Assembly: GCA_020854015.1 (NCBI GenBank)
Contig: JADZGG010000075.1
Span: 1-5,295 of the forward strand
DNA: 5,295 nucleotides
Reading direction: 5' to 3'
Origin: Flavobacteriales bacterium
GTDB lineage: Bacteria; Bacteroidota; Bacteroidia; Flavobacteriales_F; PHOS-HE28
Of the stretch, positions 1 to 5,295 are shown in pieces; the first letter of the stretch is position 1, and each line of letters starts with the position of its first letter. The notes beneath the pieces are model-generated. The model did no database searches. It was not told the origin of the DNA and saw only the letters and a list, made by a program, of their open reading frames with translations. The translations under genes were made by a program, and so were the position numbers.

Positions 1-150
1 ACCCTGCATCTTCTCCCAGATGGCATAGCCATGGGGCTTGATCACCATGCAACCGCGCACGTCGCTGTGCTCGGCCAGATCTGCCTTCAGCACCAGGTCG
101 TTGTACCATTGCGCGTAGTCTTCCGCGCGTTTCGTCAACTGATCGCTCAT
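1..150 (-). CDS. proS: Proline--tRNA ligase (ProRS), N-terminal fragment
   Basis: Cytoplasmic class II aminoacyl-tRNA synthetase that charges tRNA-Pro with proline. Only the first 50 codons are present; the gene continues past the left edge. The reverse-strand reading starts at the ATG at 150 (MSDQLTKRAEDYAQWYNDL) and continues through VLKADLAEHSDVRGCMVIKP to GYAIWEKMQ. The 'RAEDYAQWYNDLVLKADLAE' block and the 'VRGCMVIKPHGYAIWE' block are the hallmark N-terminus of the shorter, archaeal/eukaryotic-like ProRS used by Bacteroidota and some other bacteria, rather than the longer E. coli type with an editing insertion. That assignment is from memory of the family. The start is well fixed because family members begin a few residues before this block. 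The gene is divergent from the lipoprotein gene across a 102-bp spacer. A weak TACTTTG on the minus strand (196-202) could be part of its promoter, but it is one base short of the TAnnTTTG spacing. Confidence 0.93.
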   Translation of the reverse strand, partial: MSDQLTKRAEDYAQWYNDLVLKADLAEHSDVRGCMVIKPHGYAIWEKMQG

Positions 151-168
151 AAGGGCCTTTCGTGGTAT

Positions 169-176
169 TATTTTTG
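169..176 (+). promoter_or_regulatory. Candidate Bacteroidota -7 promoter element for the lipoprotein/OMP pair
   Basis: TATTTTTG fits the Bacteroidota sigma-ABfr -7 consensus TAnnTTTG exactly and lies in the only clearly AT-rich patch of the divergent spacer. It would place the transcription start near 183, giving a leader of about 70 nt before the ATG at 253. I do not see a convincing -33 TTG/TTTG element at the usual distance, because that region falls in the start of proS, so the call rests on a single box. No Shine-Dalgarno sequence precedes the ATG at 253, which is normal for this phylum. Confidence 0.45.
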
Positions 177-252
177 TTCTGAACGGAAGAGCGCACAAAG
201 TAAGGAACGAAGTGCGCAGCCGTTGCGTTACCAGACCACACCCCCCAGCACC

Positions 253-1182
253 ATGAGAACAGGCGTCCCTCTCCTAGCGATCGCGCTCATCGCTTCAGCT
301 TGCGGAAGCATGCAGACCACGACCATGGTGCGCGATGACGTTTACGATATCCCGGATCGGACCCCTGTGCTTGCGGCAGCTTCTGAAATGGAGGCCACCG
401 AAGCCCCCAGCACCGAGGATTATTACGACCCGGGTCAGGCAGAGGGCTACAATACCCGTAGCTACAACGATATCACCTACAACGACCCACAGTGGTACAA
501 CTACGGCCGTTTCACCTTCGGCATGGGTGTGAGCTCATGGGGCCCTAGCTACGGCATGGGTTACGGATCCCCAGGGTATTATGGTGACAGCTTCGGCAAT
601 CCGTATTGGAGCAATAGCTACATGAGCGGATACGGTGCTTGGGGTAGCCCGTATGGATCGATGTACGCCTCGAACTTCGGTTACGGTTACGGTAGCGGCT
701 ACGGATACGGCATGGGAGGAGGATATTACAACCCCTACGGCGGCTACTATAACCTCTACGGAGGCTGCTATTCATGTTACGGTTGCGGTGGTTACGGCTA
801 CGGCGGCGGTGGGTATTCCGGAGGCAGCTTCTACGGAAGCGGAGTTGTGATCCAGCATCGTCCTTCCCTAAGCAGCGGTGGCACATCAGGTGGATCAACG
901 AACACAGTGATCGCCCCACCCCAGTATCGGCCCAACTCGTTGATGTCTCGTCCCATTTCGTCCAACACCTCTTCACGGGGTACTGCCCGTCCTGAGCAGC
1001 AACAACAGCGCAACTTCAACGGACAGAGCCGCACGACCAGCCCTGCCCAACGCCAGACCCAAGGCTCGCGCGGCGGCGGTGAAATGCACCGTTCCGGTGG
1101 AGGTTCCACGGGTGGGGGGGGCTCTTTCGGTGGCGGTGGTGGTGGCTCCCGTCCTTCCACAGGCGGAGGTGGTCGCCGGTGA
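253..1182 (+). CDS. Tyr/Gly-rich surface lipoprotein of unknown function
   Basis: Predicted 309-residue lipoprotein. Residues 1-16 form a short signal peptide (MRTGVPLLAIALIASA) followed by Cys17, the likely lipidated residue; the box IASAC is a slightly loose lipobox. Next comes an acidic, Tyr-containing segment (about 25-85) with a 'RDDVYD' motif and repeated 'YND'. I recall similar 'DDVYY' segments in Bacteroidota lipoproteins sometimes auto-named 'vitellogenin II-like'. Residues about 96-196 are a Tyr/Gly/Ser low-complexity domain holding Cys172, Cys175 and Cys178. A Pro/Ser/Gln-rich linker (about 203-270) follows, with four Gln in a row, then a Gly-rich tail ending in Arg-Arg (271-309). 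I chose the ATG at 253 although the frame is open upstream, because the signal peptide begins there and the upstream part overlaps proS antisense. Its stop overlaps the next gene's GTG start by four bases, implying co-translation with the outer-membrane protein. I cannot assign a molecular function; adhesive, matrix or barrel-associated roles are inference only. Confidence 0.82.
   Translation: MRTGVPLLAIALIASACGSMQTTTMVRDDVYDIPDRTPVLAAASEMEATEAPSTEDYYDPGQAEGYNTRSYNDITYNDPQWYNYGRFTFGMGVSSWGPSYGMGYGSPGYYGDSFGNPYWSNSYMSGYGAWGSPYGSMYASNFGYGYGSGYGYGMGGGYYNPYGGYYNLYGGCYSCYGCGGYGYGGGGYSGGSFYGSGVVIQHRPSLSSGGTSGGSTNTVIAPPQYRPNSLMSRPISSNTSSRGTARPEQQQQRNFNGQSRTTSPAQRQTQGSRGGGEMHRSGGGSTGGGGSFGGGGGGSRPSTGGGGRR
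547..840 (+). repeat. Tyr/Gly low-complexity coding region with C-x2-C-x2-C triad
   Basis: Codons 99-196 of the lipoprotein consist largely of imperfect units such as GYG, GMGYG, NPYGGYY and YGSG, seen in DNA as recurring tacgg / ggtta / ggcta words. It is a degenerate, protein-level repeat rather than an exact tandem array. The three cysteines (codons at 766, 775 and 784) are spaced by two residues within 'GGCYSCYGCGG'; apart from the lipidation Cys they are the only cysteines in the protein. Confidence 0.75.
1063..1179 (+). repeat. Poly-glycine tail region, G-rich DNA with a G8 tract
   Basis: Codons 271-309 encode a Gly-dominated tail with scattered Ser and Arg (GSRGGG, SGGGSTGGGGS, GGGGGGS). 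The coding strand is correspondingly a run of ggt/ggc/gga/ggg codons. It contains one homopolymer of eight G at 1114-1121 and a ggt-type triplet run at about 1129-1147. Such tails are flexible, and triplet tracts of this kind vary in length readily between strains. The tract ends at the overlapping start of the next gene. Confidence 0.7.
1165..1169 (+). promoter_or_regulatory. Possible ribosome binding site supporting the GTG start at 1179
   Basis: GGAGG lies nine bases before the GTG at 1179 and 24 before the alternative ATG at 1194, so by spacing it favours the GTG. It is made of glycine codons of the lipoprotein tail and may therefore be incidental; Bacteroidota rely only weakly on Shine-Dalgarno pairing. 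Confidence 0.25.
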
Positions 1183-2684
1183 ACCTGATCCGCATGAGCG
1201 ACCGAACATTGCGCGGAGCGTGGCTGTGCTGCATGCTGATGTCCGGCCTGCTGGTGTTGGCCCAGAACGAGGAGGACGCGTTGCGCTATTCCTGGCTCCT
1301 TCCAGGTGGCACGGCACGTAGCTGGGGACTGGGAAGTGCCATGGGAGCCGTCGGCGCCGATCCCGGTTCCGCATCGCTGAACCCCGCTGGTTTCGCGCTC
1401 TACAACACCAGCGAGATCTCACTGACACCAGGTCTGGAAGTGAATAACGCCGATGCACTTCACTATGGGACCTCCGCTACCGGCACCAATACGCGCGGCA
1501 TGGTGAACAATTTCGCCGCCGTGCTCTGCTATCCCGGTAAAGCGAACAGCACATGGAAGAGCACGGTGTTCGGCATCAGCTACGACCGGGAAGCGACCTA
1601 CCACTGGAACAGGCCTGCCGTTGGCGACAGGGTGAACAGCACCATCCTCCAGAATTTCGTCAACGAGGCCAACGGAACGGACCCAGCCGACCTCTACGAC
1701 ACGTATTCCTTCACCAGCGGTATTGCCTGGGATGCGTATGCGATCGACCCATTGGATACGATCGCCAATACATATTCTTCGCAGATCCCGTTCGGAAGCG
1801 AGGTACGCCAGTCGAACACCATCAACTCCGGGGGACGGCTCCAGACCACCAGCCTGTTCCTCGCCACCAACTGGATGGACAAGCTCTACATGGGCCTCTC
1901 CATTGGCATTGTGGGCGTCAAGTACAACCGGACGACCACCCACGTGGAGACCACCTTGGACGAAAGTCTGGACTTCAAGGAACTGACCTACACGGAGAAC
2001 CTGATCACCACGGGCGGCGGCGTGGACCTGAAGGTCGGCATCCTTGGCCGGGTCACGGACCGCCTGCGCTTGGGCGTATCCTATCACAGCCCCAAGTGGC
2101 TTCAGTTGGATGACACTTACTACACCCGACTGAACACCACCTTCCGCACGCCGGACAGCCAGGGGAATGTGAGTTACACCGGCGAATCACCGGACGGCAT
2201 TTTCGCCTACCGAGTGAACACGCCTTGGAACGTGTTGGCCAGCGCGGCCTATGTCGCGGGGAAGAATGGCCTCGTGAGCGTGGACTACGGCATCACTGAC
2301 TACCGCCGTATGAAACTGGGGGGAGACAACTCGATCCCCGACAGCTATGATTTCGCGTACGAGAACGGGGTCATATCAGAGCACTTCACCCGTACCCAGA
2401 GCGTTCGTGTGGGCACGGAATGGCGCTCAGGCAATTGGTATTTCCGTGGAGGCTGGGGCTGGTGGCAGGACCCGTATGCCGAAACGGACCCTCGACATGG
2501 GAGTGGATACAAACGCTATAGCGTGGGTACCGGCTACCGCACCGATCACCTTAGCCTTGACCTCGCGCTCACTTACGGCCAGCGCACCACCAGTTACTTC
2601 CAATACGACCCCGCCTTGGTCAACGCCACGCAGGAGACCTTGAAGGACTACCGAAGTTTGGTGACCATCGCTTACCGTCCCTGA
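1179..2684 (+). CDS. OmpP1/FadL-family outer-membrane beta-barrel protein
   Basis: Predicted 501-residue outer-membrane protein of the FadL/toluene-transporter superfamily, which forms 14-strand barrels that pass hydrophobic molecules such as fatty acids. The substrate here is unknown. An N-terminal signal peptide (hydrophobic core about 13-28) probably ends at LVLA|QNEED, cleaving after Ala28. The mature N-terminus carries the family signature: DALRYS (33-38), GGTARSWGLGSAMGAVGADP (43-62) and SLNPAGFALY (66-75), the NPAG motif being the FadL-like hatch region. The rest alternates polar and aromatic residues, as expected of beta-strands, and ends in SLVTIAYRP. The GTG start at 1179 overlaps the upstream stop (GTGA). 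An in-frame ATG at 1194 (MSDRTLRGAW) gives an equally good signal peptide, so the true start may be five codons later. The lipoprotein/OMP overlap suggests the two products work together. It could alternatively belong to the related PorV/LptO branch, but the N-terminal motif fits OmpP1/FadL better. Confidence 0.88.
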   Translation: MNLIRMSDRTLRGAWLCCMLMSGLLVLAQNEEDALRYSWLLPGGTARSWGLGSAMGAVGADPGSASLNPAGFALYNTSEISLTPGLEVNNADALHYGTSATGTNTRGMVNNFAAVLCYPGKANSTWKSTVFGISYDREATYHWNRPAVGDRVNSTILQNFVNEANGTDPADLYDTYSFTSGIAWDAYAIDPLDTIANTYSSQIPFGSEVRQSNTINSGGRLQTTSLFLATNWMDKLYMGLSIGIVGVKYNRTTTHVETTLDESLDFKELTYTENLITTGGGVDLKVGILGRVTDRLRLGVSYHSPKWLQLDDTYYTRLNTTFRTPDSQGNVSYTGESPDGIFAYRVNTPWNVLASAAYVAGKNGLVSVDYGITDYRRMKLGGDNSIPDSYDFAYENGVISEHFTRTQSVRVGTEWRSGNWYFRGGWGWWQDPYAETDPRHGSGYKRYSVGTGYRTDHLSLDLALTYGQRTTSYFQYDPALVNATQETLKDYRSLVTIAYRP

Positions 2685-2704
2685 TCCGGGATCAGTGTAC
2701 ATGA

Positions 2705-2733
2705 AGAAAGCCCGGTCGATGACCGGGCTTTCT
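2705..2733. terminator. Bidirectional intrinsic terminator between convergent genes
   Basis: A perfect 13-bp inverted repeat, AGAAAGCCCGGTC / GACCGGGCTTTCT, with a three-base GAT loop. The core is GC-rich and the outer end A/T-rich, so on either strand the transcript ends in a GC stem followed by a U-rich stretch (CTTTCTACTTTCT on plus, GCTTTCTTCATG on minus). It lies 20 bp after the FadL-family stop and 18 bp after the zinc-ribbon stop, almost symmetrically, and so can serve both converging units. Confidence 0.88.
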
Positions 2734-2751
2734 ACTTTCTGATATCGGAGA

Positions 2752-3585
2752 TCACTTCTCGCCTGTCACGCGCTCCACAACGTAGTCATCCACCAGGATG
2801 CGACCGCAATGCTCGCAGACGATGATCTTCTTGTGGCTGCTGATGTCGAGTTGACGCTGGGGCGGAATGGCGTTGAAGCAGCCACCGCATGAACCACGCT
2901 GCACGGGCACCACTCCGAGCCCGTTGCGGGCGTTGGAACGGACACGGTGGTAGGCGCTCAACAGACGCTCTTCGATGTGCTTGGCGGCCGCATCGCTCTT
3001 CTTCTGCAGGTCCTTCTCCTCCTTCTCGGTCTCGGCGATGATATCGTCGAGCTCCTTTTTCTTATGCTCTAGGTCCTTCTTCCGCTCCTTGTAGAGGGCT
3101 GTGCTCTCGTCAACCACCACTTTCTTGGTGTCGATCAGAGCCTTGGTCTCCTTGATACGCTTCTCGGCGAGCTGGATCTCCAGGTTCTGGAACTCCACCT
3201 CCTTGCTCAGGCTGTCGTACTCACGGTTGTTGCGGACCTTGCCTTGCTGACCTTCGTACTTCTTGATGGTCGCCTTGGCGTCCTTGATGAAGTTGTTCTT
3301 GTCCGTGACGTTGGTCTCCAGCTCAGCCAGTTCGTCCTGGATCTTCTTCAGGCGCGTTTCCAGGCCGGCCACCTCGTCCTCCAAGTCCTGGACCTCGAGA
3401 GGAAGTTCACCGCGCTGGGTCTTGATGCGATCGACCTGAGAGTCGAAATGCTGCAGACGGAAGAGCTCAACAAGCTTCTCGGCGATGGTGATCTCGGCCT
3501 TGCTTGCCGCGTTGGTCGCCTTGGTGGAAGCGCCATTGCTGGCTTTCTCCTCCTTTGCCGGGGCCTTGGTCTCGGTCTTCGCCAT
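2752..3585 (-). CDS. Coiled-coil protein with C-terminal C4 zinc ribbon (zf-RING_7 / DUF164 family)
   Basis: Predicted 277-residue cytoplasmic protein. Residues 1-30 are an Ala/Lys/Thr-rich, probably disordered extension. Residues about 31-215 are heptad-rich Glu/Lys/Leu helices forming a long antiparallel coiled coil, interrupted by the family signature VRNNREYDSLSKEV (117-130). The C-terminus is a zinc ribbon with Cys233-x2-Cys236 and Cys257-x2-Cys260 (SCGGC...VCEHCGRIL). Relatives include Helicobacter HP0958/FlgZ and chlamydial CdsZ, which have been linked to secretion or RNA/nucleic-acid binding. In Bacteroidota the role is not established and no flagellar genes are visible here. The ATG at 3585 lies two bases after the stop of the Nif3-family gene, so the two are almost certainly one transcript with this gene second. 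The N-terminal extension seems longer than in typical members, which start near the 'KL..L..LQ..D..I' segment; it has no alternative ATG nearby. Confidence 0.92.
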   Translation of the reverse strand: MAKTETKAPAKEEKASNGASTKATNAASKAEITIAEKLVELFRLQHFDSQVDRIKTQRGELPLEVQDLEDEVAGLETRLKKIQDELAELETNVTDKNNFIKDAKATIKKYEGQQGKVRNNREYDSLSKEVEFQNLEIQLAEKRIKETKALIDTKKVVVDESTALYKERKKDLEHKKKELDDIIAETEKEEKDLQKKSDAAAKHIEERLLSAYHRVRSNARNGLGVVPVQRGSCGGCFNAIPPQRQLDISSHKKIIVCEHCGRILVDDYVVERVTGEK

Positions 3586-3587
3586 GG

Positions 3588-4682
3588 TCAGGAAACGTGG
3601 ATGGGGTTGGTGACGGTATCCGTCAAACGGACGGCAAAAGTAGGGAAAATTCCGGCTAACCGCCGTTGGATCAGGTCCATGGTGAAGCGCTCGCTCTCGA
3701 AATGGCCGATATCGGCGATCACCATGCGCCCTTCCGCTTGGAAGAACTCATGGTACTTCACGTCACTGGTGATGTACGCATCCGCGCCAGCAGCAAGGGC
3801 TTTCCCGATCAGGAAGGCCCCCGAGCCCCCACATACCGCCACGCGCTTCACCGGACGACCACGCAAAGCCGTATGCCGGACCACCTGCGCTCCAAAAACA
3901 CCCTTCACCAGGGCCAGAAAGCCGACCTCGTCCACAGGATCAGGCAGTTCACCCACCGCACCTGAGCCGATGCCTTGGTGTCGATTGAGCAGGGGAATCA
4001 AGTCGTAAGCCACTTCTTCATAGGGGTGTGCGTCCTTCATGGCTGAAAGGATGAACCCTTCCAGCGGGGCGTGGTAGATCACTTCGATCCGGGTCTCCGA
4101 TTCCGCGTGGCGCTTTCCCTTCTCCCCTACGAAGGCGTTCGTCCCTTCTCCGCCCCGGAAGGTCCCCTGCCCCTCCACGTTGAAACTGCATTCGTCGTAG
4201 AGACCTGCTTTTCCCGCCCCTGCCGCGAACAAGGCTGAGCGGAGGGCGTCGGCATGGCTGTTCGGCACAAATACCGACAGCTTCCGCAATTGACCAGGTT
4301 TGGGGTCCAGCACCCGAAGGTCGGACAGGCCCAGCCGCGCAGCGATCTCTCCGTTCACCCCGTCCAATACGTTGTCCAGGTTGGTGTGAATGGCGTAGAT
4401 GGCAATGCCCGAACGAACAGCCTTCAAAAGCGTCCGTTCCACGTCGTTCCGACCCGTGAGGCTCTTGAGCCCGCGGAAGATCACCGGATGGTGCGCGATG
4501 ATGAGCCCGCAGCCTTTGGCCACCGCCTCATCCACCACGGCCTCCGTGCAGTCCAAACAGATCAGCGCTGATCCGACGTCGCTTGCAGGATCCCCGACCT
4601 GTAGGCCGCTATTGTCATAGTCCTCCTGCATTACCGGGGGCGCCCAGGCCTCCAGCGCAGCGATCACCTCTTTGATGTGCAT
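3588..4682 (-). CDS. Nif3-like dinuclear metal center hexameric protein (YbgI/YqfO family)
   Basis: Predicted 364-residue cytoplasmic protein of the NIF3/DUF34 family, which forms toroidal hexamers with two metal ions per subunit. Some members are annotated as 'GTP cyclohydrolase I type 2', but the in vivo role is unproven. Family motifs are intact: EDYDNSGLQVG (20-30), IIAHHPVIF (61-69, metal ligands His64/His65), AIHTNLDN (97-104, ligand Asp103), ITSDVKYHEF (304-313) and DIGHFESE (324-331, ligands His327 and Glu331 in the expected HxxxE spacing). Ligand positions are by analogy with E. coli YbgI. Residues about 131-235 are the PII/CutA1-like insertion domain (KLSVFVP, AGKAGLYDECSF, GTFRGGEG, DAHPYEEVAYDLIPL) that marks the long YqfO-type form, and the length matches that form. 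The start MHIKEVIAALEAWAPP agrees with relatives. It is first in a two-gene unit with the zinc-ribbon gene, and its start lies only 12 bp from the divergent lpxK start. Confidence 0.94.
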   Translation of the reverse strand: MHIKEVIAALEAWAPPVMQEDYDNSGLQVGDPASDVGSALICLDCTEAVVDEAVAKGCGLIIAHHPVIFRGLKSLTGRNDVERTLLKAVRSGIAIYAIHTNLDNVLDGVNGEIAARLGLSDLRVLDPKPGQLRKLSVFVPNSHADALRSALFAAGAGKAGLYDECSFNVEGQGTFRGGEGTNAFVGEKGKRHAESETRIEVIYHAPLEGFILSAMKDAHPYEEVAYDLIPLLNRHQGIGSGAVGELPDPVDEVGFLALVKGVFGAQVVRHTALRGRPVKRVAVCGGSGAFLIGKALAAGADAYITSDVKYHEFFQAEGRMVIADIGHFESERFTMDLIQRRLAGIFPTFAVRLTDTVTNPIHVS

Positions 4683-4694
4683 CTTGCGGCGTTA

Positions 4695-5295
4695 ATGGGA
4701 ACGGGGGCAAATTACGGGTCGAAGCTGCGGCGCATCATCGGGTGGCCCATCGCTCTGCTTTACAGCGGTGTATTGCTCGTTCGTCATGCGCTGTACGATG
4801 CCGGGATCCTGGCTTCCACACACCCTGCGCTTCCGACCATCGCCGTGGGGAACATCGCCCTTGGCGGCACCGGTAAGACCCCACATGTGGAACTGATCCT
4901 GCGCACACTTGGCGACGGGAGTTGGGCCACTTTAAGCCGAGGCTACGGCCGCAAGGGGACGGACATTCTGGAGGTGAGCGGATCGGAACATGCCGATCAG
5001 GTCGGCGATGAACCCTTGCAGGTCAAAGCCCATTTCCCCCGGGTCCGGGTCTTCGTGGGGGCCGACCGGGTAAAGGCGTTGGCGCACATGGCCCGAACAG
5101 CACCTGAGTTGAAGGCGGTGGTTCTGGACGATGCCCTTCAGCACAGGCCTATACGCGCCGGCTTGAACATTGTGCTGACCACCTGGAGCAAGCCTTGGTC
5201 CGATGATGCGCTTCTTCCGGCCGGCGACCTTCGGGACCTGCCTTACCGGGCGCGACAGGCAGATGTTGTGGTCGTGACGAAGAGCCCATCGGCGC
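4695..5295 (+). CDS. lpxK: Tetraacyldisaccharide 4'-kinase (lipid A biosynthesis), N-terminal part
   Basis: LpxK phosphorylates the 4' position of the tetraacyldisaccharide-1-phosphate precursor with ATP to make lipid IVA, acting at the inner face of the inner membrane. The first 200 residues are present and the gene leaves the window on the right. Visible motifs: an N-terminal hydrophobic/amphipathic membrane-binding helix (about 11-39, ending ALYDAGIL); the P-loop VGNIALGGTGKTP (51-63, Lys61/Thr62); LSRGYGRKG (80-88); VGDEPLQ (103-109, whose Asp105 is the candidate catalytic acidic residue by family analogy); the Walker B-like VLDDALQHR (143-151); LLPAGDLRD (173-181); and RQADVVVVTKSP (187-198). 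The ATG at 4695 gives an N-terminus of normal length; an in-frame GTG at 4677 inside the Nif3 gene is a less likely start. LDDALQHR replaces the more common LDDGFQHR, a mild difference. There is no obvious Shine-Dalgarno sequence. Confidence 0.95.
   Translation, partial: MGTGANYGSKLRRIIGWPIALLYSGVLLVRHALYDAGILASTHPALPTIAVGNIALGGTGKTPHVELILRTLGDGSWATLSRGYGRKGTDILEVSGSEHADQVGDEPLQVKAHFPRVRVFVGADRVKALAHMARTAPELKAVVLDDALQHRPIRAGLNIVLTTWSKPWSDDALLPAGDLRDLPYRARQADVVVVTKSPSA

Noticed and set aside
196..202. Minus-strand TACTTTG as a proS promoter -7 box
   Set aside because: It is one base short of TAnnTTTG and has no -33 partner; too weak to list as a feature.
31..252. In-frame upstream extension of the lipoprotein gene to an ATG at 31
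   Set aside because: It runs antisense through the proS start and the spacer, and would bury the signal peptide and lipobox that begin at 253.
545..976. Minus-strand open frame rich in Arg and Ser
   Set aside because: It is a compositional shadow of the Tyr/Gly repeat, low-complexity with no family resemblance.
1128..1147. Triplet run of ggt/ggc considered as a tandem-repeat or CRISPR-like array
   Set aside because: It is a short poly-Gly coding tract with no spacers and no fixed-length repeat unit.
831..1160. Minus-strand open frame rich in proline
   Set aside because: It is the reverse complement of the glycine codons of the lipoprotein tail; it has no independent start signal or recognisable domain.
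1079..1321. Plus-strand 80-codon frame bridging the lipoprotein and FadL-family genes
   Set aside because: It is an alternative frame of two well-supported genes; it matters only as the reading reached if one G is lost from the G8 tract.
1419..2087. 222-codon minus-strand open frame inside the FadL-family gene
   Set aside because: Long antisense frames are common in GC-rich coding DNA; the plus-strand reading has clear family motifs and this one has none.
3244..4008. 254-codon plus-strand open frame across the zinc-ribbon/Nif3 junction
   Set aside because: It is antisense to two well-supported genes and shows no domain, signal or promoter.
4692..5144. Two short minus-strand open frames (4692-4886 and 4932-5144)
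   Set aside because: Both lie antisense to lpxK, whose plus-strand reading carries the P-loop and other kinase motifs.

Overview
The window looks like ordinary chromosomal DNA of a Bacteroidota bacterium with fairly high GC (roughly 58-60% by eye, not counted). A GC-rich, Flavobacteriales-like lineage is my best guess. The indications are: the N-terminus of a proline--tRNA ligase of the type common in Bacteroidota; an OmpP1/FadL-family outer-membrane protein with the characteristic 'ALRYS...GGTARS...NPAG' N-terminus; a cluster of C4 zinc-ribbon protein, Nif3-family protein and LpxK; a TAnnTTTG-type -7 promoter match; and little use of Shine-Dalgarno sequences. I see no mobile element, CRISPR array, tRNA, rRNA or prophage gene.

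Layout. Positions 1-150 (minus) hold the first 50 codons of proS. A 102-bp divergent spacer (151-252) carries a candidate promoter for the plus strand. Then come two plus-strand genes: a 309-residue tyrosine/glycine-rich lipoprotein (253-1182) and a 501-residue FadL-like outer-membrane protein (1179-2684). They share the four bases GTGA, so they are probably co-transcribed and translationally coupled. A perfect 13-bp inverted repeat (2705-2733), almost centred between two converging genes, serves as a two-way terminator. On the minus strand follow a coiled-coil/zinc-ribbon protein (2752-3585) and a Nif3-family dinuclear-metal protein (3588-4682). These are separated by 2 bp and transcribed in the order Nif3 then zinc ribbon. 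Twelve bases beyond the Nif3 start, lpxK begins on the plus strand and runs off the window (4695-5295, 200 codons present).

How the genes relate. The lipoprotein/FadL pair and LpxK all concern the outer membrane: a surface or periplasmic lipoprotein, a beta-barrel, and the kinase that makes lipid IVA. ProS is translation housekeeping. The Nif3/zinc-ribbon pair is a common but functionally unresolved bacterial pairing. The least explained part is the lipoprotein: a prion-like Tyr/Gly domain with a C-x2-C-x2-C triad, followed by a poly-Gly tail. Its G-rich DNA includes a G8 tract from which a one-base slip would read straight into the outer-membrane protein gene. No clearly new multi-gene system is visible.
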